DNA from: an uncultured Corynebacterium sp.
GTDB taxonomy: Bacteria > Actinomycetota > Actinomycetes > Mycobacteriales > Mycobacteriaceae
NCBI GenBank assembly: GCA_946222625.1
Contig: CAMILJ010000030.1
Location: 1 to 16,577, forward strand
DNA: 16,577 bases
Direction of reading: 5' to 3'
Shown here: in pieces, positions 1 to 7,188 of the stretch
How positions within the stretch are numbered: the stretch's first letter is position 1
Layout of the letters: every line of letters begins with the position of its first letter
Position numbers and translations under genes: made by a program
Notes under the pieces: generated by a model
What the model was told of the DNA's origin: nothing
What the model saw: the letters and a program-made list of their open reading frames with translations, nothing else
Database searches by the model: none

Positions 1-1115
1 AGACAGTGCTTAATGAGCTCGGCCACGATAAGGAAGTAGGACGGGTAGCCCTTCATCTCGATGACGCTGATTTCGTACTCAGCACGGTCGATGTACTCCT
101 GTGGAACATCCCCACCGGGGAAGCGATCCTTGAGTCCTTCCATAACCTCATGGGTCAGCCAGGAGGTTGGGGTGTGGCCTTCGGGGACGTCGGCAATCGG
201 CATGCGGTCGTGGGTATGTTCCTCCCAGATCTTGCCGTAGTCTTGCACGCGCTCCGCAATCCACAGAGTGTTATCGCAGGCTTCCGGGACCATATGGTCC
301 CACAGCTCACGCATCTGGGCGGCAGATTTGATGTAGTAGCCGGTGCCGTCGAACTTGAAGCGGTCCGGATCCATGAAGGTCTTGCCGGTCTGCACGCACA
401 GCATGGCCTCGTGCGCCGGGGCTTGAGACTCCAGCACGTAGTGGCAGTCATTGGTCACCAACGGCGGCAAGTCCAGCTTGCGGCCGATCTCCAACAGGCC
501 ATCGCGCGTGCGCTTCTCGATGTCCAGCCCATGGTCCATGAGCTCCAAGAAGAAGTTGTCCTTGCCGTAGATGTCTTGCCACATAGCGGCGGCCTCGAGC
601 GCCTCATTGAACTGGCCCAGGCGCAGGCGGGTCTGCACGTCACCCGATGGGCAGCCGGTGGTGGCGATGATGCCCTCGGCATGCTCGGCAATCAGTTCCG
701 CGTCCATGCGCGGCCACTTGCCCAATTGGCCTTCGTAGGAGGCCAGGGAGGACAGCGTGAACAGGTTGCGCAGCCCGGTTTCGTTCTCCGCCAGCATGGT
801 CTGGTGCAGGTAGGCACCGGAAGCGGACACGTCATCGCGCTTCTGGTCCGGGGTTCCCCACAGCACGCGCTTCTTGTTGAAGCGTGACTCGGGCGCAAGA
901 TAGGCCTCGATGCCGATAATGGGTTTCACGCCAGCGCTCGTCATCCTTTGGTAGAAGGCATTGGAGCCATACATGTTGCCATGGTCTGTCATGCCGACGG
1001 CAGGCATACCTTGGCGAACCACCTCATCCGCCAACATATCCACCTTGGCCATGCCATCCAGCATGGAGAACTCGGTGTGGTTGTGCAGGTGGACGAAGGA
1101 GGAGTTTTTGGCCAT
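1..1115 (-). CDS. dnaE: DNA polymerase III alpha subunit, 5' part (N-terminal 371 residues)
   Basis: Replicative DNA polymerase catalytic subunit; the gene runs off the left edge. Translating the minus strand gives FVHLHNHTEFSMLDGMAK at residues 7-24, MTDHGNMYGSNAFY at 42-55, a GCPSG motif and, near the edge, EMKGYPSYFLIVAELI, which matches the junction of the PHP domain with the palm. The PHP histidines (H9, H11) are intact, unlike the degenerate E. coli domain; intact PHP domains in actinobacterial DnaE1 act as the proofreading exonuclease (family knowledge). Upstream in-frame ATGs exist at 1172 and 1124, but neither has a ribosome-binding site. The ATG at 1115 is preceded by TAAGAT with a 7-base gap, fitting a leaderless mRNA, and gives a protein beginning MAKNSSFVHLH. 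Divergent from rarD. Identity is secure; the start is moderately sure. Confidence 0.95.
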   Translation of the reverse strand, partial: MAKNSSFVHLHNHTEFSMLDGMAKVDMLADEVVRQGMPAVGMTDHGNMYGSNAFYQRMTSAGVKPIIGIEAYLAPESRFNKKRVLWGTPDQKRDDVSASGAYLHQTMLAENETGLRNLFTLSSLASYEGQLGKWPRMDAELIAEHAEGIIATTGCPSGDVQTRLRLGQFNEALEAAAMWQDIYGKDNFFLELMDHGLDIEKRTRDGLLEIGRKLDLPPLVTNDCHYVLESQAPAHEAMLCVQTGKTFMDPDRFKFDGTGYYIKSAAQMRELWDHMVPEACDNTLWIAERVQDYGKIWEEHTHDRMPIADVPEGHTPTSWLTHEVMEGLKDRFPGGDVPQEYIDRAEYEISVIEMKGYPSYFLIVAELIKHC

Positions 1116-1122
1116 GCGGCTC

Positions 1123-1128
1123 ATCTTA
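1123..1128 (-). promoter_or_regulatory. -10 box of dnaE (leaderless)
   Basis: On the minus strand TAAGAT fits TANNNT and ends 7 bases before the ATG at 1115, so transcription would begin at the start codon. No convincing -35 element is seen, which is common in corynebacteria. Confidence 0.5.
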
Positions 1129-1167
1129 GCGGGGACGTCAAACTTCGCCCGTAGGTCCTCGCTGAGG

Positions 1168-1173
1168 TACATT
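1168..1173 (+). promoter_or_regulatory. -10 box of rarD (leaderless)
   Basis: TACATT fits TANNNT and ends 7 bases before the rarD ATG at 1181. An in-frame TAA at 1178-1180 directly precedes that ATG, so the start cannot lie further upstream. A GAGG at 1164-1167 is too far away (13 bases) to be a good ribosome-binding site. Confidence 0.5.
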
Positions 1174-1180
1174 TTCTTAA

Positions 1181-2086
1181 ATGTTCTACACCATTGCTGC
1201 CTATCTCATGTGGGGGTTCTTCCCGGCGTTTTTCCCGCTGCTGCGCCCCGCCAGCCCTTTCGAGATCTTGGCCCACCGCATCGTGTGGACCGCGGTTCTT
1301 GTCACCGCAATGCTCCTGGTGACCGGCGGCTGGCGCGAGTTACGAGCGTTCAGTTTGCGCACCTGGGGGTGGATGCTCGCCTGCGGCGTGGCCATCACCA
1401 TCAACTGGGGTACCTACGTCATCGCCATCAACAGCAACCACGTGGCGGATGCCGCCCTGGGGTATTTCATCAACCCGCTCGTCTCCGTGGCCCTAGGAAT
1501 CATCTTCCTCAAGGAAAAGCTGACGAAGGCGCAGGTGGCGTCGGTCAGCATCGCCTTCATCGCAGTGTTGTGGCTGACCTTCATGACCGGTCAGGCCCCC
1601 TACTACTCACTGGCCCTAGCTTTCAGTTTCGGTATCTACGGCCTGCTTAAAAAACGCATCACGGTCTCCTCCATGGGGTCGGTGGCCGCGGAGACGATTG
1701 TCATGCTCCCCTTCGCACTCATCTACCTGGGCTACCTCCAGGCACAGGGCGAGTCCACCTTTACTACCGAAGGCCCCGGGCACGTCGCGCTGATGATTAC
1801 CTCCGGCCTCGTCACCGCCTTGCCGCTGCTGTGTTTCGCGCAGGGCGCTAAGCACCTGCGCCTGTCTACCCTTGGCATGCTCCAGTACATGACCCCCATC
1901 ATGCAGATGCTGTGGGCCCTGTTCGTGACCCAGGAGCACATGTCCACCGAGCGCTGGATCGGATTCGCCATCATCTGGGTGGCGGTGATCATCTACCTTG
2001 CGGACTTGGTGCGCATGGGCCGCGCTTCTCGACGCCGCGCCCGCCTCCACCCCGCCGACGCATCACATGCCGCTGCAGAGGACTAG
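1181..2086 (+). CDS. rarD: RarD/EamA-family membrane transporter
   Basis: Integral membrane protein of 301 residues in the drug/metabolite transporter superfamily. The N-terminus, AAYLMWGFFPAFFPLL then EILAHRIVWT, is the RarD signature, and about ten hydrophobic segments cover most of the length (two EamA repeats). The C-terminal 25 residues are basic and cytosolic (GRASRRRARL). The family name comes from a chloramphenicol-sensitivity phenotype; the true substrate of RarD proteins is not settled. The start is fixed by an in-frame stop immediately before it. The last bases overlap by four the end of the convergent small membrane protein gene (2083-2352), leaving no room for a terminator. Confidence 0.9.
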   Translation: MFYTIAAYLMWGFFPAFFPLLRPASPFEILAHRIVWTAVLVTAMLLVTGGWRELRAFSLRTWGWMLACGVAITINWGTYVIAINSNHVADAALGYFINPLVSVALGIIFLKEKLTKAQVASVSIAFIAVLWLTFMTGQAPYYSLALAFSFGIYGLLKKRITVSSMGSVAAETIVMLPFALIYLGYLQAQGESTFTTEGPGHVALMITSGLVTALPLLCFAQGAKHLRLSTLGMLQYMTPIMQMLWALFVTQEHMSTERWIGFAIIWVAVIIYLADLVRMGRASRRRARLHPADASHAAAED

Positions 2087-2352
2087 CGGCGCTTCAGCTC
2101 TTCGCGAGCTTGCTTGGCCTGGGCGCGCCGGGCGGATTCCTCGCGTGCGTTAAGCGCCCACCGCGGCATGAGAATGGCCATGGCGATGCAATAGATGGCC
2201 ACCACAATGAGAATGCCGTGGGCGAGCTTGTCCGCGCCCCAGATCCCTTGCGCGATGGCGGCCCCGGAGGCGATGAACGCACCCGCCCACATCAAGAGGT
2301 AAGCGAAACGGTAGTTCGGCGGCCACGTCGAGGTGTTCGGAAACAAACGCAT
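2083..2352 (-). CDS. small two-helix membrane protein, function unknown
   Basis: An 89-residue protein with two hydrophobic helices (about residues 15-36 and 43-62) and a short, strongly basic and charged tail rich in Arg, Lys, Glu and Ala (EESARRAQAKQAREELKRR), likely a cytosolic amphipathic helix. An AAGGAG ribosome-binding site at 2358-2363 lies five bases before the ATG and overlaps the stop of the upstream gene, so it is translated as the last gene of the lspA-rluD operon. I do not recognise a named family. Its 3' end overlaps rarD by four bases in convergent orientation. That it is a real gene is well supported by the RBS, operon position and membrane topology. Confidence 0.8.
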   Translation of the reverse strand: MRLFPNTSTWPPNYRFAYLLMWAGAFIASGAAIAQGIWGADKLAHGILIVVAIYCIAMAILMPRWALNAREESARRAQAKQAREELKRR

Positions 2353-2361
2353 GTCTTCTCC

Positions 2362-2961
2362 TTAACTGTTCTCGTTCTGTCCGACGTTAGCGGGCGGGCG
2401 CACGCCAAAGGATCCCCAGGCGGCATCCTCGGGCGCGGCCTCCACGGTATCGACCCGCGGGTCGGAAGCGAGGGCGCGTAACTGACTTCCTCCGGAATAA
2501 ACCACGACGGCGTCGACCTTCGTCGGCGCTTCCTCGCCCAGGCCATTGGCTTGCTCAGCCACGCGGGCAAACACCGAATCGATGACGTCGGCGCGCTCGG
2601 CTCCTGCGACGGGTTCGGGAACGGCGATGGGGGCAGCCAATCCGATCACGATGGCATCCATCCGCTGGATCGGTTGCAGGGCCTCAGAGACGTCGTGCGG
2701 ACTCAGCGGCTTATTAAAGCCCACCAGCGCATAGGCAGGTTTATCCGCCTGCACTAGCGAGGCCTCTGCGCGCTCGCGGTATTCGGCGGCAGTCTCGGTT
2801 CCATCTGGGCCCAACTGATCTCCCTGCAACGCCGAGCGCGGCTGCGTGCCAAGGAGGCCGAAAAGGACAATCACCACCAACGCCAGCACGGCCAGCAGGA
2901 CTAACGCCGCGGCGCGACGACGCCGGTAGATGCGCTGGCGCGTGCTCCGCTGCGGGCTCAT
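2362..2961 (-). CDS. membrane-anchored extracytoplasmic protein, function unknown
   Basis: A 199-residue protein. The N-terminus is very basic (SPQRSTRQRIYRRRR) and is followed by one hydrophobic helix (about 16-39), giving a type II single-pass topology with about 155 residues outside the membrane. The outer part is mixed alpha/beta and alanine-rich, with hydrophobic strand-like runs (AYALVGFN, MDAIVIGLAAPIAV, VDAVVVYSGG) and a proline-containing tail. A longer reading from 3015 is possible, but ATG 2961 forms an ATGA overlap with the rluD stop and has GGAGG ten bases upstream, so translational coupling to rluD decides the start. No enzymatic motif is recognised. Its place behind lspA and rluD suggests an envelope role, but this is inference only. 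Confidence 0.8.
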   Translation of the reverse strand: MSPQRSTRQRIYRRRRAAALVLLAVLALVVIVLFGLLGTQPRSALQGDQLGPDGTETAAEYRERAEASLVQADKPAYALVGFNKPLSPHDVSEALQPIQRMDAIVIGLAAPIAVPEPVAGAERADVIDSVFARVAEQANGLGEEAPTKVDAVVVYSGGSQLRALASDPRVDTVEAAPEDAAWGSFGVRPPANVGQNENS

Positions 2962-3881
2962 CCGCGCAAAACCTCCACGGCGTGCTTGAGATCGTCCGGG
3001 TAGGGTGCGGTGCATTCAAACCACTTACCGGTGCCCGGGTGGGTAAAACCGAGCTCGACCGCATGCAGCCACTGGCGGTTAAGGCCCACGCGCTTCGCCA
3101 GGTTCGGGTCGCAGCCATACATTGGATCGCCCACGCAGGGATGCCCGGTGGCGGACATGTGCACGCGGATCTGGTGCGTGCGGCCGCTCTCCAGGTGGAC
3201 TTCGAGGAGGCTGGCCTCTCGGAAGGCCTCCAGCAGCTTGTAATGCGTCACCGCCGGTTTGCCGTCATCGACGACCCCAAATTTCCAGCCCGCCGAAGGA
3301 TGACGGCCAATGGGTGCATCAATGGTCCCCACGATGGGATCCGGCAGGCCCTGGACCACGGCATGATAGGTCTTTTTCACGGTGCGCTCGCGGAAGGCGT
3401 TCTTGAGCTGCGAGTAGGCCCGCTCGCTAGCGGCGACCACCATGACGCCTGAGGTACCCACGTCGAGGCGGTGGACGATGCCCTTGCGTTCGGTAGGGCC
3501 GGCGTCGGCAAGCGCATAGCCCGCCGCCCGCAGCCCGCCGATGACGGTCGGGCCATCCCAGCCCAGAGTCGGGTGCGCGGCCACCCCCACCGGCTTGAAC
3601 ACGCAGATAACATCCTCGTCCGCGTAGAGGACATCCATGCCCTCCACCAGCTCTTCCTTGGGGATGAGCGGCTCCTCGGGCGCTGGCATCATAACGTCGA
3701 TCCAGCCACCGGAGCTTAAGCGCTCGGACTTGCCCACGGCCGCACCGTCGATTTCCACGTCACCCGCCGTGCACAACTGGGCCACCCGGGCGCGGGAAAT
3801 ACCCAGGAGCTTGGCCAAGGCAGCGTCCACGCGCATGCCATCGAGGCCCTCGGGTACCGGCAACCTACGGCTTTCGCGCAT
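2958..3881 (-). CDS. rluD: RluA/RluD-family 23S rRNA pseudouridine synthase
   Basis: Isomerises uridines to pseudouridine in large-subunit rRNA. An S4 RNA-binding domain spans about residues 17-64 (VDAALAKLLGISRARVAQLC), followed by the catalytic domain with the HRLDVGTSG motif at 137-145; D140 is the expected catalytic aspartate. Later family blocks include SGRTHQIRVHM and HPCVGDPMYG. The 307-residue length is normal for the family. The start codon shares one base with the lspA stop (TAATG), and a G-rich GGGGGGAG ribosome-binding site lies four bases upstream inside lspA. The gene order lspA-rluD is widely conserved in bacteria. The exact uridines modified cannot be read from the sequence; RluD is the closest label. 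Confidence 0.93.
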   Translation of the reverse strand: MRESRRLPVPEGLDGMRVDAALAKLLGISRARVAQLCTAGDVEIDGAAVGKSERLSSGGWIDVMMPAPEEPLIPKEELVEGMDVLYADEDVICVFKPVGVAAHPTLGWDGPTVIGGLRAAGYALADAGPTERKGIVHRLDVGTSGVMVVAASERAYSQLKNAFRERTVKKTYHAVVQGLPDPIVGTIDAPIGRHPSAGWKFGVVDDGKPAVTHYKLLEAFREASLLEVHLESGRTHQIRVHMSATGHPCVGDPMYGCDPNLAKRVGLNRQWLHAVELGFTHPGTGKWFECTAPYPDDLKHAVEVLRG

Positions 3882-4387
3882 TACACTCCCCCCGTTTCCT
3901 TTTCTTCCGATTTCTCATTCATCTCTGAGTAGAACATCGCGATGATGAAAACCACGACGCCACAGGTAATGGCCGCATCCGCGATATTGAAAACAGCGAA
4001 GCTGCCCACGGAGATGTAATCCACCACGTGGCCGAACCAAAAACCAGGTTCGCGCACGAGGCGGTCGATGAGATTGCCCAGAGCACCGCCAGCAATCATC
4101 GCCAGCCCGATGGCCTGCCACTTGTCATGAATGCGCGGGGCGGCGATTGCTACACCAACAACGAAGGCGAGTTGGATAGTGGTAAACAGCCACGTCGAGC
4201 CCTCCCCTCCCATGGAGAAGGCGGCGCCGGGGTTAAAGAGAAGATAGAAGCGGAACCAGTCACCGATTACCGGTAGGGCTTCGCCTTCCGTGAGGATGGA
4301 CAGCATCAGTGCCTTCACGGCTTGGTCGACGGCGGCCACACCGAGCACCACCGCGACCATCACTCCGATATAACTCCTTGCTTTCAC
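3881..4387 (-). CDS. lspA: lipoprotein signal peptidase (signal peptidase II)
   Basis: Membrane aspartyl protease that removes the signal peptide from diacylglyceryl-modified prolipoproteins. Four hydrophobic helices are visible, with DQAVK after helix 1, FNPGAAFS, then the two catalytic blocks GNLIDR and FNIADAAI, each holding one active-site aspartate. The longest reading starts at ATG 4411, but it has no ribosome-binding site. The in-frame GTG at 4387 is preceded by TAGAAT with a 7-base gap, the same leaderless arrangement as its neighbours, and gives a 168-residue protein of usual size. A further candidate is GTG 4363, which follows an AAGGAG. Divergent from a lipoprotein gene, a possible substrate. 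Confidence 0.93.
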   Translation of the reverse strand: MKARSYIGVMVAVVLGVAAVDQAVKALMLSILTEGEALPVIGDWFRFYLLFNPGAAFSMGGEGSTWLFTTIQLAFVVGVAIAAPRIHDKWQAIGLAMIAGGALGNLIDRLVREPGFWFGHVVDYISVGSFAVFNIADAAITCGVVVFIIAMFYSEMNEKSEEKETGGV

Positions 4388-4394
4388 CCGTTCC

Positions 4395-4400
4395 ATTCTA
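4395..4400 (-). promoter_or_regulatory. -10 box of lspA operon (leaderless)
   Basis: On the minus strand TAGAAT is a near-ideal -10 hexamer, 7 bases before GTG 4387. It lies where the -35 region of the divergent lipoprotein promoter would fall. Confidence 0.5.
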
Positions 4401-4415
4401 AACAGGCTCATCCGG

Positions 4416-4421
4416 TAATTT
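4416..4421 (+). promoter_or_regulatory. -10 box of lipoprotein gene (leaderless)
   Basis: TAATTT fits TANNNT and ends 7 bases before GTG 4429. It overlaps the expected -35 region of the lspA promoter on the other strand. Confidence 0.45.
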
Positions 4422-4428
4422 GGAATGC

Positions 4429-5376
4429 GTGTTTCGTGTGAGAGCTCTAGCAGTCCTGTCCGCCACCGTCCTGGGAGTCAGCGGCGCGCTCGCCGGCTGT
4501 TCCTATTCCCAGCCGGCCAAGCCAGTCGAGGAGCCAGTCGGTTTAGCCCTCGATGCCCCTCGCGTCACCCTTCTGGAACCCGGTGACGACGCAAGCCGCG
4601 TTGTGGCTTATAAGGATCTCAATGCCGCTCAGGAGATGACCTATGAGGTCTCCACGGGTTTTGACCAGCACTTGCGTAAGGACGGCAGCTCGGCTCCCGC
4701 ACCAGCGACTAAGGACAAGGTCACCCTTCCGCTACAGGCCTCGGTGGAGGCTGCCACCGAGAATGTTGAGGGCCAGTTGCCGGCTAGCCGCAACGCCTTC
4801 GTTACCGTGGGCAAACCTGCGGCCGAAGGCGCGGACGTCGCCTCCGCCGAGGGCTTCCAGTTTGGGTGGCGCGGCACGGATAGCGGGCAAATGAACTCGC
4901 TGCGCCTTGCTGCCCCGCAGGCCGCAACCGACGAGGCCCGCAGCACTGTGGAGCGCGCCATCACCAGCCTGACCTCACTGCCCATCGTCTTCCCGGATGA
5001 GGAAATTGGCTCCGGCGCGAAGTGGGTCGTGGAATCGCGCGTTACCGGCGAGTCCACGCTGCTGCAAACCACGACCTATACCTTGGACAAGCTCGACGGG
5101 GATATCGCCACGCTCAACGTCGAGGTTGAGCAGCGGCCATCCCTGGGCGCGCTTTCCTTCGACGGCGCCGACGCCCCCGAGGAGCTGCGGGGCAAAGAAC
5201 TCAAGGTCATGGACACCACGTCGACGTCGGAGGGCACGGTCACCGTTGATCTGACCAAACCGCTTCCCACCGCCGGCGATGTCTCCGTGACTACTGCCAT
5301 TTCTTATGGTGCAGACAGCTCCGATCTCCGCGTGGTGCAGACCAGCACCACCGAAATGGAGTTCACCACCGACTAG
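4429..5376 (+). CDS. secreted lipoprotein, DUF6263-like
   Basis: A 315-residue lipoprotein. The N-terminus has a short basic stretch, a hydrophobic core and a lipobox ALAGC with the acylated cysteine at residue 24 (counting from GTG 4429), so it should be a substrate of the LspA encoded next door. The mature part is acidic, Thr/Ser-rich and strand-rich, with PIVFPDEEIGSGAKWVVES in the middle, a pattern I associate with actinobacterial DUF6263-type lipoproteins; that family call is from memory and tentative. No catalytic motif is seen. Alternative starts are TTG 4420 and GTG 4438; GTG 4429 is chosen because of the -10 box seven bases upstream. Function unknown. Confidence 0.85.
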   Translation: MFRVRALAVLSATVLGVSGALAGCSYSQPAKPVEEPVGLALDAPRVTLLEPGDDASRVVAYKDLNAAQEMTYEVSTGFDQHLRKDGSSAPAPATKDKVTLPLQASVEAATENVEGQLPASRNAFVTVGKPAAEGADVASAEGFQFGWRGTDSGQMNSLRLAAPQAATDEARSTVERAITSLTSLPIVFPDEEIGSGAKWVVESRVTGESTLLQTTTYTLDKLDGDIATLNVEVEQRPSLGALSFDGADAPEELRGKELKVMDTTSTSEGTVTVDLTKPLPTAGDVSVTTAISYGADSSDLRVVQTSTTEMEFTTD

Positions 5377-5436
5377 TCCGCTGCGCGCCGAGCCTGCCCT
5401 GCAACAGGCAACCGCGCGACGCCCTTCAGACAGCAC

Positions 5437-5483
5437 AGCGCCCGCCACCCACCGGCTCTCAATCCAGTGTGGTGGCGGGCGCT
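5437..5483. terminator. bidirectional hairpin between convergent lipoprotein genes
   Basis: A perfect 13-base-pair stem, AGCGCCCGCCACC (5437-5449) with GGTGGCGGGCGCT (5471-5483), and a 21-base loop; three further pairs are possible across a one-base bulge. There is no clear T-run on either side, so it may be a Rho-assisted or hairpin-only terminator serving both 4429-5376 and 5502-6146. The rest of the 125-base gap (5377-5501) shows nothing else. Confidence 0.7.
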
Positions 5484-5501
5484 AAAGCTTAAATCCCAGT
5501 C

Positions 5502-6146
5502 TTACTGAGCCGGGGCCTCAGCGGGAGCCTCAGCGTCCTCTGCAGGCGCCTCGGCAGGGGCCTCCTCGGCTGGCGCTTCCTCGCCTTCAGCGGGGGCGTC
5601 GGCAGGCGCCTCTGCGCCTTCCGGTACGGAATCAGCGCACATCTCCGGCACCTCTTCCGGCGGGACGATGTTGGTGACCAGGACACAGGCCCACGTCTTG
5701 GACAGCTTCCAGGTGCCGCCCTCGTTGATGAACTCCACCTGGTCGGCGGTCTGCTGCTGGCCGTCCGGGGTGTTGATGTGGACGGTCGCCAGCGCGGAAT
5801 CCGGCACGAGACCCGGGATGACCGGGGCCACGACCTCGAAGGTGGCGCCGGACTCGGCCTGGGACTGCGACATGACGTCGAAAAGCTCCGGCGCCGTCTC
5901 ACTACCCTGGACCAGCTGGACCTTCTCTTCCTGCGGAAGGTTCGGGTCGGCGGCCTTGGTCAGGATCTCATTGAGCTGCTCCACGGTAGGCATCTCGGTG
6001 GAGGCCACCTGCGAGGCAGAGGTTTCGCCCGAAGGCTTAGCGGCAGTGCTGTTCTCGGTGTCTGCATCCTCGGAAGACGAGCAGGCTGCCAGGGCAGTCG
6101 CGGCGCCCAAGGCCACAACGGCGGCGCTCAGCTTGAAGGATTTCAC
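5502..6146 (-). CDS. Mtb12-like lipoprotein with Pro/Ala/Glu-rich tail
   Basis: A 214-residue lipoprotein with a signal peptide and lipobox ALAAC (lipidated C22). After a Ser/Thr-rich linker comes a domain (about 52-165) containing PTVEQLNEILTKAADPNLP, then KVQLVQGSE and VEFINEGGTWKLSK; this matches the low-molecular-weight antigen Mtb12/CFP-2 family of mycobacteria as I know it. Two cysteines (in WACVL and EMCAD) could form a disulfide. The C-terminal 40 or so residues are a low-complexity tail of APAE-type repeats. The start is GTG with a GAGGAG ribosome-binding site five bases upstream. Function of the family is unknown; it is cell-surface or secreted. Confidence 0.88.
   Translation of the reverse strand: MKSFKLSAAVVALGAATALAACSSSEDADTENSTAAKPSGETSASQVASTEMPTVEQLNEILTKAADPNLPQEEKVQLVQGSETAPELFDVMSQSQAESGATFEVVAPVIPGLVPDSALATVHINTPDGQQQTADQVEFINEGGTWKLSKTWACVLVTNIVPPEEVPEMCADSVPEGAEAPADAPAEGEEAPAEEAPAEAPAEDAEAPAEAPAQ
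5505..5606 (-). repeat. low-complexity Pro/Ala/Glu coding repeat
   Basis: Imperfect short repeats built on GCCTC/GCGCC units on the plus strand encode the APAE-rich tail of the Mtb12-like lipoprotein. Such tracts vary in length by slippage and could differ between strains. Confidence 0.7.
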
Positions 6147-6185
6147 AAATACTCCTCACGTAGGGGATCGTGGTTTATCCCTTTT

Positions 6186-6191
6186 ACTTTA
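6186..6191 (-). promoter_or_regulatory. candidate -10 box of the Mtb12-like gene
   Basis: On the minus strand TAAAGT fits TANNNT, about 40 bases before the GTG start. This predicts a leader of roughly 30 bases carrying the GAGGAG site, in contrast to the leaderless neighbours. Confidence 0.35.
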
Positions 6192-6240
6192 GCGTCCACG
6201 ACCGCCGCCCTGGGGTTCCCGCGCAGGTGCGTGCCTGTAG

Positions 6241-6246
6241 TAGCCT
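6241..6246 (+). promoter_or_regulatory. -10 box of the asparaginase gene (leaderless)
   Basis: TAGCCT fits TANNNT and ends 6 bases before ATG 6253; no ribosome-binding site is present. Confidence 0.45.
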
Positions 6247-6252
6247 GCTGTC

Positions 6253-7188
6253 ATGACTTTCGCCCTCATCGCCACCGGTGGCACCATCGCCTGCACGACG
6301 GTCCGTGACGGTTCCCTAGTCCCCACCGTCAGTGGGCAACAGCTAGCCCAATTCCTCGGCGCTGAAGGCGGAACGCACGACATTGAGGTGGTGGAATTCC
6401 GCGCGCTGGATTCCAGCTCGATTACGTTGGCAGACCTCGACGAGCTGTTGTTGTGCGTTCACCAGCAACTCGCGCGCCCGGAGATTGATGGCGTCCTCAT
6501 CACGCACGGCACCGATTCCATGGAGGAAACCGCGCTGGCGTTATCCCTCTTCGACCTCGGTAAGGGACCCATCGTGCTCACTGGCGCGCAGCGCGCCTTC
6601 GACCACCCGGCCGGCGATGGCCCGCGCAACCTGCGCGATTCCTATGAGCTCCTCTGTTCCGGAAAGCCCGGCGTGTGGGTGCAGTTCGGCGGTAAGACCA
6701 TTCCCGGACGCGGCGCGCGCAAGTGGCATACTTCACAGCTCAACGGCTTTGAGGAGCTACCGGTGGGAGACTCCGCTCTACCGCCGTTGCCGCTCTCCCC
6801 CATGGCACAACACCCCGTTGAGATCATCGCCGCCTACCCGGGTGCCGGCGCCATGCTTGTCGACGCCTCCCTCAACCACGCCCACGGCCTCATCATCGAA
6901 GCCATGGGCTCGGGGAACATGGGCGAAGAAATGGGCGCCGGGGTGGCCCGCGCACTGCACGCAGGTGTGCCCGTGGTGATTAGCACCCGCACGCCCTACG
7001 GAGCTACCAAGCTGGCCTATGGCGGCGCAGGTGGCGGCGCCACCTTGGGCGAGATGGGTGCGGTGGCCTCCGGTGGATTCCGAGCCGGCCAAGCACGCAT
7101 CATGCTCGCCGCGGCACTTGCTACCGACACACCGGTGGCAGAGATGTTTAACCCAGCACCGCCCACCGCGGCCTATACCGCGGGTTAG
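6253..7188 (+). CDS. ansA: L-asparaginase, cytoplasmic type
   Basis: Hydrolyses L-asparagine to aspartate and ammonia. The 311-residue protein has both family signatures: ATGGTIA at 7-13 with nucleophile T11, and ITHGTDSMEETA at 83-94 with T87 and D88; K157 in GARKWHTS is the likely catalytic-triad lysine. No signal peptide is present, so it acts in the cytoplasm. Length is slightly below the usual 320-330. The start is ATG 6253, with a -10 box 6 bases before it and no ribosome-binding site. Divergent from the Mtb12-like gene and convergent with dinB, whose stop it overlaps by four bases, so antisense readthrough between the two is likely. Confidence 0.92.
   Translation: MTFALIATGGTIACTTVRDGSLVPTVSGQQLAQFLGAEGGTHDIEVVEFRALDSSSITLADLDELLLCVHQQLARPEIDGVLITHGTDSMEETALALSLFDLGKGPIVLTGAQRAFDHPAGDGPRNLRDSYELLCSGKPGVWVQFGGKTIPGRGARKWHTSQLNGFEELPVGDSALPPLPLSPMAQHPVEIIAAYPGAGAMLVDASLNHAHGLIIEAMGSGNMGEEMGAGVARALHAGVPVVISTRTPYGATKLAYGGAGGGATLGEMGAVASGGFRAGQARIMLAAALATDTPVAEMFNPAPPTAAYTAG

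Noticed and set aside
6..887. Plus-strand open frame of 293 codons
   Set aside because: It is antisense to dnaE, whose minus-strand translation shows unmistakable PHP-domain motifs; the plus frame is a high-GC shadow.
7185..7188. Overlap of asparaginase and dinB ends as a sequencing error
   Set aside because: Both C-termini read naturally to their stops; a four-base convergent overlap is plausible and also occurs at 2083-2086.
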